Made by a program: the position numbers and the translations under genes. DNA of 64,000 nt from Hygrophila difformis (lineage: Eukaryota > Streptophyta > Magnoliopsida > Lamiales > Acanthaceae). Positions 32,543-42,862 of this stretch are shown piece by piece. Every line of letters begins with the position of its first letter. Positions within the stretch are counted from its first letter, which is position 1. Under the pieces are notes generated by a model that saw only the letters and a program-made list of their open reading frames with translations, did no database searches and had not been told where the DNA came from. The stretch covers positions 24,247,120-24,311,119 of the forward strand of contig JAOANR010000001.1 in assembly GCA_030278955.1 (NCBI GenBank), given 5' to 3'.

Positions 32543-35375
32543 TGGCACCTTTTTGCCAAATTTTTATTCTTCATCTCACCCCATTAATTAATTGAACCTT
32601 TATATTAATATTTTGAGGTTGAAATCCAATGATCTCAACCCATGATTAATTTGATATAAAGAACTTTGTTCAATTTCTCATTAAAAGATTCTTCTACAAA
32701 AAATTAAACTCTAATGATCTAAGTATATAATCCGGACTGTAATTAATTAATTATGGAATGACTGATTATTTAGACATAAAGAGTGATTATGGATTAATTC
32801 CATACCTTGCATGAGAAACCAATGTCTCTCATGCAAGATGACCCAAAAATATTTTTCTTTTATTTGTTTTATTTTGTCTTTTCTGTGATGTGTGAAACAA
32901 CTAATAAGGAATATATCAGATTAATGTTGGCGGGTATTCCCACACGGATAACTAGCTCGTGGTCTGTGTATTAATTATTAAATGTTATTTTGCATGGTCC
33001 GGATAGTGGTCGGTGGAAGCCTTGGCGGTTCGTCCATCCGGGATTATGATAGCTGCTCAGCTGACTCCTATCCGGATACAGTTTTCTTTTCTTTATTTTA
33101 ATTTCAAACCCGAATCTGGAGCTGTAGTAATATTAGATGATATATGCCAATGTCATCTAATAATTATCGCAGTAATAGAACATGTGGGTTTTTATCCAAA
33201 TTCACAGATAGTGGAGTCTAAGATGACGGCGGCAACTGTCATTTAGGGCATTCCACTGTCTAAAAACCGCTCCACCTGGAATAGTTGGGACCTGGATAGC
33301 AGATGTTTGCAGTCCGGATAACCCCAGTTATTTCAGTCATCTTTTTAGCCAAATAAATTCTTCTCATCTCCGGCTATTTCATCTCTGTGTGTCGACTTCT
33401 GTCTAAACCCTCCTTATATTTTGGGTTATTTAATTTTACACTTCTCTATAATTTTATGCATGATATTATTATGTAGATATTGTGGTCAATATTATTTTGG
33501 GATCCTTCCCTTGGACATAGAAGTCTTGATTTAAATCAGATGTTTCATAATAAATTTCCAACAAAAATTCCTTTACAAAATCCGGATTTGAGTAAGGGAT
33601 AAATTCAACAGTTATGACTAATTCATATCCGACTGGGGGTTGATTTTGGGAAATTAGAAGCAGAGTCAGCGATTATGTCTCACCTAGACTGAAAGGATCT
33701 GTGTTTTAATTGAGAGTCTAGTACCTGATAGGGAATGATTTTCAAAGAATTATTATTTTCCAAAATTGCTGTTTGTTGGAAATCTTGTATTAAATATTGC
33801 ACTGGGTCAGATTCCACTTGGATTCCGATAAGGTGTGACAGATAATACTAGAGGAACATCATCCAGGCCTTGGTTATTTTCTAAGATAGGGTTGAGTTTT
33901 CTTTCAACTGCTCTCTTCTTCTGCCAAAGCCTATTTTTGAGTCCTGAGTGAGTGCATCCGGAACGAACTAATTTATTAGTTCGTTTCATTAGTTTGTATC
34001 TCATAACCACCCGACGGGGAGTGAACACTGCGAGCGGTTCACCGAGAATAGGGAATTCTTGATCCACACCCAGTCATCCTGACTGGGGGCTTTCTTTTAC
34101 TACCAGGGTCAGACTTTCAAAAACCTCCGAGTGATAGGATTTTAAATGATTTCTTTATCGCTTTCTTTTAAATGCTTTCGTTAGAGGTCACTCGGTTGTA
34201 TTGAGAGTTGTGTAACTGCTACTAGGACTGAGAGTTAAGGGATAGTTCAAGGCTTGATTAGAATCTTTGGGTGTGACATGGGGGAATGATAGCAGTACTT
34301 GACACTTCAATAAATGATTTGTCAGGTGTTGCTTGTCCACCACAGATAAATGACACGCTCTGACGGGAGCAGTTGTGAGTCTGTGGTATCTTAGAATTTG
34401 TTGCCTTAAGAGCATGTAAACTCTTGCTGTAAGTACCTGTCTGTTAAAGGGAACATGGTATAGAGAGCATGAGAATTAGCTAATTGATGGATTACCCCAA
34501 GCTAAGATCTGTGTAACAAAATGGAAGTTTAATTGTGTTTCATCTAAATCTTGTCCAACCTTTATTATTTTCTCCCTGTCCCTTCTGTCTTAATTTAAAT
34601 CTGCTTTCTTAGATAATTTTTAACCGCTTTCCTAGAATAATTTTATTGCTTTCTTAGATTAAGTTTAACTCGCTTTCTAGAATAATTTTATCTGCTTTAT
34701 TTTAATTACTTTCATAGCTTAGTTTAAATTATGTCAAGTAGTTGGTAATTCAAACACACACTTGAATCGAGTAACCGAGTGGAAAATCTTAGTAAACGAC
34801 GTGGGCCCTGCTTCTATCGCACATCCTCCAGTGAACGATCCGGTCTTACTATAAATTACTGCAATTTTTGACACCGTGCGCTTTCGGGGGCACAGTTTCT
34901 TAACACGAGCAATAAAAACATGACAACATATAAATATATCCCTAATATAAATATATCCCTAATCACAACTCCGCCATCATAAATTGGTTTCATTAAATAA
35001 AATCTGAATCAGGATCATGATTTTTGGAAAATACTCATGTTGTGGAAATCTGTCAAAAGTTTCATGGCAGGGAATCTTATGACAAGAATTGATGAGAAGT
35101 ATCATGGCACAGATGCCGGGGACCCTCAGTGTGACAGGCTGAAGGTCAACCCATCCCGGCTGTACCATGAGATTTGTCAACAGTTTCATGACAGAGAGGA
35201 CCACAGCGTCATTTGAAATTAAAGCACCACACCTGAGTAATAAAAAGACTAACAATCTTGATATATCCCTAAACCCTTTCCCGTGAATCATAACTCTTTC
35301 CTTTTAATAAAACTAATCCTGGTATATTTTCTTTTAAAAATATGCTCGTGTTAGTGAAACTTGTCAAAAGTTTCA

Positions 35376-37200
35376 ATTAACATTCTTTTTCTCTTTTTTG
35401 CGGATGATATCCTTCTGTTTGCTAAGGCTACTGTTGGCCAAGCTAATGTTATTAAGTCAATTCTTTCTACTTTTTCTACTCTGTCCGGTCTGACTGTTAG
35501 CTTGCAGAAGTCCAGTTTTTGTTTTGCTAAAGCGGTTGATCGGGCCACTAGACGTGATATCTCAGTCTTGATTTACCATCCCAGAGTATCTTGAGAAAAT
35601 GTCTGGGTATTCCTGTGACCGTGGGTAGACGTAAATACCATGTCTATAAGTACCTGATCGATAAGCTTAATTCTAAACTGAGCACTGGACGATATCTTAG
35701 CTTTGCGGGTAGAATCACTTTAATTAAATATGTGTTACAATCTCTGGGTGCCTACTCTATGCAAGTCGTTCGCCTTCCTCTCAGAACACTCAATGAGATG
35801 GAACGAGTTATTCGTGACTTCCTTTGGGGTTCTAACTCCAATGGCAGGAAGATTCATACTATAGCTTGGGATCGTGTCACTCTTGGTAGAAGGAGGGGAG
35901 GCCTTGGCATACGGCGGCTGTCTGACATGAATGATGCTTTTCTACTAAAAGCTTGTTGGGGACTCCTGACTCGAGATAATCTCTGGAAGCAGCTCATTAA
36001 AAGCCGTTATGGTTGGGCTGGCCACAAATTAACACATCGACCGCATTCCCTTCCTAATTTTGCCAAAGATTTGCTTAAAGTGTGGCCTAATTCTCATCCC
36101 TTGTTGGATGGAAGATTGGCAATGGTAAGCAAGCCCTTTTTTGGGCCGACGCTTGGACTGATGCTCCCTATTTTTTGCAGGATCAAGCCATGAGGCGTCT
36201 GTTCCCTCCATGAGCTCTTGCGTTCGGTGGCCTCATACTCTAGTGGCTTTGATTGGAATTATGATGAGCTCACTGATTCCCTCATTGTTGATGGTCTCAC
36301 CTTGCTGCAGAACTAGTCTCTCCCCTTGGATGTCCCCACAGCCGACCGACCTTATTGGCGTCCAAATTCTAAAGGGACTTTTTCCATCCGTAGTACCATG
36401 GAGCGGATGGAGGAAGCTCGCAATCAATCCGCTGACAACTTCAATTGGCTCTACATTTGGAGATGCCCGGCTTCTCCCAGATATCTAGCCTTCTTATGAT
36501 TGACTGCCCATAATAGACTACTGACCGAACTGGAAAGAAAAAAGAGGAATCTTTCTACTGATGATGCTTGCTAAATGTGCAGGGGACGAAGAATCCAATC
36601 TCCACGCTCTAAAGGATTGCCGCTTCTCTACTTAAGTCTGGATTAATTTGGGGCTCTCAAATCTGCCGCATTTCTGGGTGAACAACCCCAAAGACTGGAT
36701 AGTGGTGATGCATAGTTCGAACGTTGGAGATTGATTGCCCTCGCTTTTTGGCTTTGGCATTTGGCTGATTTGGAAGTCCGGGTGTGCTGAATTCTTAGGT
36801 AATGAAGTCATACATTGGGATACACTCCACTACAAAATCAACAAAGCTTGCAATGACTATCTTGATGATCTTGCTGTGAGGAGAGCTTATGGTGTCAACT
36901 TTTGGAAATGTAGTCGTGCCAAGTGGGAAAAGCCTGAGAGGGGGTGGTCTAAACCTAATTCCGATGCACATATCTCTCGAGGCATCTGCATTGCTGGTGG
37001 TGTCCTACGCGACGAGGATGGCAACTGGGTATATGGTGTGCGAGCCAGTGGCTCACTTATGAAAGTATCACAGGCTGATGCTTAGGGTATCTTTCTTTGT
37101 ATGCAATAGGCCTGAGATTTGGGAATCCGGAAACTTGAAATTGAGTCGGATAACGCTGCTGTCATCCATTTGATCCAGTAGGATAGTGTCGCCCCCATGA
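35376..37200 (+). pseudogene. LINE ORF2, C-terminal part: reverse transcriptase, zinc-finger region, RNase H
   Basis: The catalytic 'FFADDILLFAKA' box is at about 35392-35430. The thumb and connection region is open at 35591-36193 ('GRYLSFAGRITLIKYVLQSL', 'RRGGLGIRRL'). The zf-RVT-type segment (about 36425-36530, 'IWRCPASPRYLAFL') has stops. RNase H is at about 36940-37180 ('WSKPNSDAHISRG', 'SDNAAVIHL') with TAG at 37083 and later stops. Frameshifts occur near 35590 and 36190. It is the end of the same ORF2 that begins at 4494. Confidence 0.85.
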
Positions 37201-37417
37201 GGGTTTCCTTTCACAAATCAAAGCCATGAAGAATTGGGAGTAGGAAACCAAATTCAACTTTGCCCCCAAGAGATTGTAATATGTTAGTTGACAAGCTTCT
37301 TAGTCTTGGAAACCAAATCCAAGCCATGAGGTTTGCACTCTCGCAACCTAGTCTTGGAATGATTTGACTTTGGCCCTCTGCCCCTCCATTTTTCTGGAAA
37401 TAAATAAATAAATAAAA
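35376..37417 (+). mobile_element. L1-type LINE, copy 2, part B (3' end)
   Basis: The LINE resumes at the right-hand ATTAA target duplication and runs through the reverse transcriptase active site, the zf-RVT-type region and RNase H to a 3' tail of (AAAT)n at about 37397-37416. The tail lies only about 375 bp upstream of the RIN4-like start codon. Confidence 0.85.
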
Positions 37418-37419
37418 AA

Positions 37420-37790
37420 TAGGGAAATTGAATAGGTGTAGAATTTATACTAGGTTAGCGTGGAGATGTTGGTTCCAGTGGCGAGTGGGCATTGGTATAT
37501 GAACTGTACAGTTGAGGCACCACTGGCACTTCTCCATATTAAATGCATGCTGCTTCACTTCACTTCACTAACTGGCAGCTGCACGTGGCCATCTTCCCTT
37601 CCCTTTTCCCACTTCCCCAATTCCCACAACATTTCGGTCACTCTCTGCAATCATATACCCTTCTTCTCCACTGCTTCTTCCGGTCATCCGGTAACCACCC
37701 TCACAAAGCAAAGCACTAGCAGCGCCCACCACTGCCATCCATTCCACACACCACAGTCGACGACACCCTCTTCCTCCCACTCCCAGATTC
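37420..37790 (+). promoter_or_regulatory. Proximal promoter and 5' UTR of the RIN4-like gene
   Basis: About 370 bp between the LINE tail and the start codon. The downstream part (about 37550-37790) is C/T-rich with repeated CACTTCACTT, TTCCC and CCACC, as in plant 5' UTRs. A weak TATA-like AATTTATACT lies at about 37441. No clear cis-element can be asserted. The proximal regulatory region is bounded by the LINE. Confidence 0.4.
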
Positions 37791-40700
37791 ATGGCTGTAA
37801 GTTCCTTTTTCCCTTCTTCTATTTTGCTCCTCAATGCTGTTTATTAATGTCAATGCTGCCTTTCTTGTTGCAATTTTCTGTTTTTGAGGCTTCGTTTACC
37901 TTGATTTGGATTGGATTTGAGTATTGGAGTTTGGAATTTGGGATTTTTGCTTTTCTTTTTTTTTTTTTTTTTCGGAGTTTGAATTCTATTGGATTCTCGG
38001 TTTTATGTCTGTACTCGTGCTTGAACCACTCTAGCGTTTTTAGGGCTTTTTTAATTAATAAAAGAAATTTAAAAAGTTGGATTTTTTTTTTGGATCACTG
38101 TACCGGATGGAAGCATCAAGCAAGGAGCATGATTGAGGAGGAAAATCATTTTGAGTAGAAGCGGAATTTTGTCCTATAGGAGTTCAGTTTATGTGATCCA
38201 GTTGGATTTGAACAAAGCAAGGCTGCTAGTGCCATTGGTTTCTTAGTCGGAGCTAAACATGGCATTATGGATCCGAACTAGTTAGCCTGAAAGTGCATTC
38301 GACCCTTTGCTTAGGGACATAGTGAGAACCCAGGTGAACATGTGATTTGATTTCCCTACAGTAATATTTAATGTGGAGCGGCCTTTGACGAAAAAAGAAT
38401 TGATTAAACATCGGCTCTGATAATTTTTAATATTCTCAAGGACTCAAGGTAGAGGGCCCCTTGGATTGCTGCTCTCAAGCTGTATTTTTGGCTTGCTTGT
38501 GTGACTCTGAATATCCACCAGGACAGTTTCAGATTCAAAATCTCTGTTTACATGAAATCCTAGAGTCAACTGCATTTGTCAAATGAAATGGCAGTGTTAC
38601 TCACCGTTATTACTGTCTTGTCTCGGTATCCCCTTCATCACTGGAGGTGTCCTATTATGACGCTGCTTCTTTTCCTTTTATCATTTTCTGCTGTCTGTTT
38701 TTCTCCTTTTGACGTTTCCCTTTCTGCAAGACCTTACTTTTGCAATAGGTTTTGCTTTATTACCTCCCCATTTCCATTTTCCTACTTTTACTTGAGAAAA
38801 TATTTTATGATGTAAAACATAAACAAATTGTCAGAATGCCAATAGTCCAGTATGATGTTGTAATTTCTAGTATTTTGATTCAAAATGCTCTCCAGCTTTA
38901 TCCTTATTATTGATTGATCAGGATTTTGTTGGCAGAACATTGGACAACAAAAATTCCGGAAGTTGGTTGTTGTTCTGCCATAGTGCCATGTACTGATGGC
39001 GTTAACATTCAAGGGAAGTGTATAGCTTAAATAACTTTTAAGTCATATCTGCAACACGTAAGATTAGTGTTCCCTATGTACCCTTTTATAACTAAGATAA
39101 ATTGTAGAAGCTACACTTTAGAAACCGGCACAATTGGGATAGTGATAGTGTGATATAGCCTGTGTTGTTGACTTTGAAATTAACCTATGAAATGTGATTA
39201 AGTCAAGCTATTATTATGAGATGAATTTCTATGTCATCTCATCTCATCTCATAATAATTTTCGACCAAAAGCAAAAACAACAAGCTGTTCTAAGTCGAGA
39301 ATCAGGCTTGGTGGTTATTGCAGTTTAAAACCAAAATACCAAAGATTAAAAATTTCAGTTTCCTGTTTCTTGTTGCTTGTGTTCTTTTTGCTCTCGGAAA
39401 TTGCAATATAGATACTTCTCGTTGGAATTTTGAATTGCATCATTTTCCTTTTCTTATTCCTTTTGTGTGTATTTATGTGTTGTAGCTAGCAGTTTCATGC
39501 CTGCAATGCCTTATATTTAGGATCCAGTAACTTTGGTTGGGACTTGGGACTGTCCTCCACATAGTATTCTGGTTTACATGTGTTTCCAACAAACGACACT
39601 ATTATCAACTGTTGTAATATGGCTTCAAGCTACACTATTGGCCATTGGCCTTTTGCTAATTCTATGTTTGGTCTGGGATTTAATAGAAAGAAAATGCTAG
39701 ATTAAAATTAAAGAAATTAAAATTCATATGTTGTTTGGTTTAAAAATTTTGATTCAGAAAAGAAATATATTTAAAAGCAAGCAATTAAATCATAAAAAAT
39801 ATGGTTTTTGTTTGAAAAAATAGGAGCAACTGTCTGTTATGGGCGGTTTATTTTCTTTTCCAATACACCGACTTGACCAAGTGAAAGAATTCCAACATCA
39901 GTAATCCTAGGGGGTTGCTTGGTTCACACATCACATGGATCTGATTCATTATGGATTTAAATCCATAATAATAATTTTTTTTTTTTTAGATTTTAATCAA
40001 TTTAATTGGTTCTTTTAAGTGACATACACACAAATACCATCCTACTAACCAACGAAAAAACTTCAATATTAAAAACTAATCTCTTCATCCAAACGCCTCC
40101 TAATTGTTCTCTAATCCTGCAACTCATCCGACTATGATATCTAGAAGCAACTGAAATTCTTCCAAGGTATTTTTTGGTATTCCCAAAACAATTGGTCATG
40201 CATATTACTATGATATGTATTCATGGAATGTCATCAATGCATTAGAGCAGTGAATCTGAATTACTTGAATGCACATGATGATTTTTTGTTCTCCTTTCGG
40301 TTTTAGGAGGAGAAACGTGCGAAGGTACCTCAATTTGGCGACTGGGAAAATGAAGATATTCCATACAGTATTTATTTTGACAATGCAAGGAGAGATAACA
40401 AGACTGGCCAGATTCGTAAAGTTGATCCTCGTGACAGTATTGATGCTCAATTGAAAATGTTGAAGCACAAGCAAATCTCTAGTCAAGAAGAGAATGAACA
40501 GAGGAGATCAATCGGTTCCCCTACTTGGATGGCTCATAAACCTGCAATTGACTTACCTCCGAAGGGGCATAATCTTACACAGTCTATTAGTGATAAATTG
40601 GAATCTGAAGGGATGAGACCAAGGCATGAACGCCGCCAAAGCCGAGAAGAAGGGGACATGAGAAGACTTCCTGATTCACCTCTGCGCGTTGAGACTGCAA

Positions 40701-42279
40701 ACCTCAGAAACAATTCTAACTCGCCTCACCATCGTCATGGTGGCTCTAGTGCCAGCGACACACCTAGGAAGGCAACTCGAACAAGCATGGGCTCTGACCG
40801 CAGCGTCGATCACTCACCGATGCATCCTTATTATCAGGCAAGGGTTGGTGGAAAGAGCAGTGGTATTTCTTCTCCTTCTTGGGAAAGGAAAGCTCCACCT
40901 GATGGGATCCATGGACTAGCACCCTTAACTCCTGGAAGGTCTCGGTTGAGATCAGTTACACGAGGCAATGACTCAGTAATGCCTCCTATATTTATCCTAC
41001 TAATTTTCTTTTTCTTTGCTCCATCAAAAAATTAATATGTTTTCGGCTCATGCATCATCTGACACCAATTGTGAATATTCTGTCAAGGCATTCGGTGCTA
41101 AGTAGGAAAATTCTAAAAATTTGCTTTGCTGCCTTCCAATGCTTAGGAATACCTATATGGCATTCATGCCTACACTTTTACGAATAAGCAATTAGTTGGG
41201 ACTCCTGCAGCATTCACTTAAATTTTCTCTTCTTGACATAACAAATTTTTATTGTGTTGTTTGAATGTCTTGCAGCCTGACCGAGGCCCTGCCATTCCAA
41301 AATTTGGTGATTGGGATGAGACGAATCCTGCAACTGCAGATGAATACTCCCAGATTTTCAACAGAGTAAGAGAAGAGAAGATTAGCGAAACAGGAAAAGC
41401 ACCTGCCCTGCCAACCGAAGCACCCCACACCAATGGACAGAAGCAATATGGAAATGATAATCCAAAGGTAATCTTTCATAATTTCAGATATAGGGCCAAT
41501 ACCTGTTAGCTTATAACCGATTAGATGATGATGATGGGTTATCAGAGAGCTGATAGTTCTAAACGCAGCATTTGAATATGATAACAGCATACCGGTGTTT
41601 ACAACTTGAATTCACTATTTCAAGTTTCAACAAAAGCCTTTAAGTATTTCAACGCAACCATGCCAGCACTAAACAGTGAATTTAAAAGAAAAATAGTCCA
41701 ACGTGCTGGTGGTTGGAGACTGTCCACACACTAGAAACCTATAGATAATATATATAAATATATTTATGTGACACAACCTTAGAAGGCGAGTAAAAAGGTG
41801 TGTGACCTCAAGCCACACAAATTACAAAGTAATAAAGGGGATGAATAGGGGCTGGGTGGGGAATCGAACCCCTAACCATAAGGTTGGTAGTTAGGGACTT
41901 GGTCACTAGGCTAAGTCCTCATCCCTAAATTAATTTTCACTGATTTATTTACTGGTTTGACTATCAATCGTTTATATTTAACATATATACGTATTTGGTA
42001 AAATAGTTGTTTTCATATAAATATGAAAAAATAATGTAAAAAGCTGATAGCAATGTAAAATAGTATATAAAAAAGCTTGTTAAAACTATTTTAGCTAGCT
42101 TTATCAAATAAGCATCGAACCAAAATAATCTTATACTAGCTGATAGCAATGGTTTCGCATAGCATGTATCCATAAAATGGGGTCCAAAATAATCGTTATG
42201 ACTGGACAACCTTTACAACAGCTGATTCTCTGCATTCTTTTGTTAGGGATGCTTTTGCTTCCCGTGGGGCAGAGGATGA
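37791..42279 (+). CDS. RIN4: RIN4-like (NOI domain) immune regulator, 4 coding exons, 299 aa
   Basis: RIN4 is a small plasma-membrane-attached regulator of basal and effector-triggered immunity, guarded by NLR receptors and targeted by bacterial effectors. Coding exons: 37791-37796 (ATGGCT, then GTAAGT), 40307-40975, 41276-41467, 42247-42279; all junctions are GT..AG and phase 0. N-terminal NOI motif: VPQFGDWENEDIPYSIYFD (residues 9-27). The C-terminal NOI begins PKFGDWD at residue 233 and continues with ADEYSQIFNRVREEK. Both carry the P-x-F-G-x-W core cut by AvrRpt2-type proteases. The long middle is Ser/Arg/His-rich and probably disordered. The end, GCFCFPWGRG, has the two-Cys pattern lipidated in RIN4 proteins. 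A Ser occupies the position of the phospho-Thr of Arabidopsis C-NOI. The two-codon first exon is inferred from the splice signal and family pattern. Confidence 0.82.
37797..40306 (+). other. Intron 1 of the RIN4-like gene (2510 bp)
   Basis: GTAAGT...TTTTAG. T-rich, no open frame of note. A short inverted repeat (ATTATTATGAGATGA / TCATCTCATAATAAT) is at about 39207-39258. A stretch beginning 'gggggttgcttggttcacac' near 39909 looks like the end of a small transposon, but its other end was not resolved. A long first intron after a tiny first coding exon often carries regulatory sequence in plants; nothing specific is seen here. Confidence 0.5.
41765..41928 (-). mobile_element. tRNA-derived SINE in RIN4 intron 3
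   Basis: On the minus strand this segment carries a polymerase III A box (TTAGCCTAGTGACC, near 41900-41915) and a B box (GGGGTTCGATTCCCC, near 41857-41871) about 40 nt apart, then a non-tRNA body ending in an AT-rich tail. It cannot fold as an intact tRNA. It lies in the RIN4 intron, antisense to the gene. Confidence 0.7.
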
Positions 42280-42692
42280 CATGATTCAGATATGGATCTT
42301 GGAGGTCTCACGCCATCCATCATACTGGCATTCGAAAAAATTGTTGTGTTATTTTCTTTTCTGTATATAGGTGCAGTAGTCAGTACTGCAGTGTTGTGAT
42401 TACATTAATCGGTTGCGTGGCCATTAATGACTGTATAATGTTTTTTTGTTATGAAAGATTATTCATTGCATGATATCTTTTGGTACTTTTCCGATTGCAT
42501 TTGTGGCATTAAACCTCATGCTATTTGTATTATTAGTGTCTAAAAAAAATGGGGACAATTGCTGTTTTGTGATCTACTTTAATCTTGGTGTATGATGTAT
42601 CTTAACCAGGCTTGAGTTCGGTTGGCTCGATCGTTTACATAAACACGACAAGCTGATGTCAATTTAATAAACGTAAATAAACGAATCAAGTA

Positions 42693-42862
42693 AGAGGGTG
42701 TTTGGATAAGCGATAAGAAAAGTGATTATTTGATTATTGCGATTTCAAAACGCAAATAATCAATTTAACCGTTAAAAAATGGTGCTGCAAACCTGATTAT
42801 TTGCGTTTTGAAAACTCAATAATCAGATAATCTATTTCATATGGCTTATCCAAACATCTACT
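42693..42862. mobile_element. Foldback MITE
   Basis: About 170 bp with long inverted ends: GAGGGTGTTTGGATAAGC at the left and GCTTATCCAAACATCTAC at the right. Inner sequences also pair (GATTATTTGCGTTTTGAAA against TTTCAAAACGCAAATAATC). The GGGTGTTTGGATAAGC-type end is common in plant hAT or PIF MITEs; the superfamily is uncertain because the target duplication is unclear. No coding capacity. Confidence 0.65.

Larger units (their letters stand above)
17852..35375 (+). mobile_element. Young, non-autonomous Ty3/gypsy element with Athila/Tat-type primer site, giant LTRs and two novel ORFs
   Basis: A 17.5-kb element with 4.57-kb LTRs (17852-22424; 30815-35375), both starting TGATAATGG and ending GTTTCA, and a perfect 5-bp target duplication ATTAA (17847-17851 and 35376-35380). 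The primer site is complementary to plant tRNA-Asp, as in the Athila/Tat lineage. The 8.4-kb interior encodes two large ORFs but no protease, reverse transcriptase, RNase H or integrase that I can find, so it must depend on a partner. The LTRs are nearly identical by eye, pointing to recent insertion. The lineage assignment rests on the primer site, the 3' end motif and ORF2, not on a polymerase. Confidence 0.85.
30815..35375 (+). repeat. 3' LTR (4561 bp) of the young element
   Basis: Near-identical copy of 17852-22424. Differences I noticed include C/T at 31121, T for C in one arm near 31188, an extra T run near 31640, and loss of 14 bp inside the fifth unit of array cluster 2 (near 32500), which removes one forward arm. 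It ends GTTTCA at 35375 followed by the ATTAA target duplication. The repeated promoter module is at 31411-31458. Confidence 0.93.

Noticed and set aside
37460..38158. 232-codon frame over the RIN4 start region
   Set aside because: It reads through the C/T-rich 5' UTR and intron 1 in a frame other than that of ATGGCT|GTAAGT, has no domain, and ends in T-rich intron sequence.
41857..41928. Functional tRNA gene
   Set aside because: A and B boxes are present, but a cloverleaf with paired acceptor stem is not, and a non-tRNA body follows; a SINE fits better.
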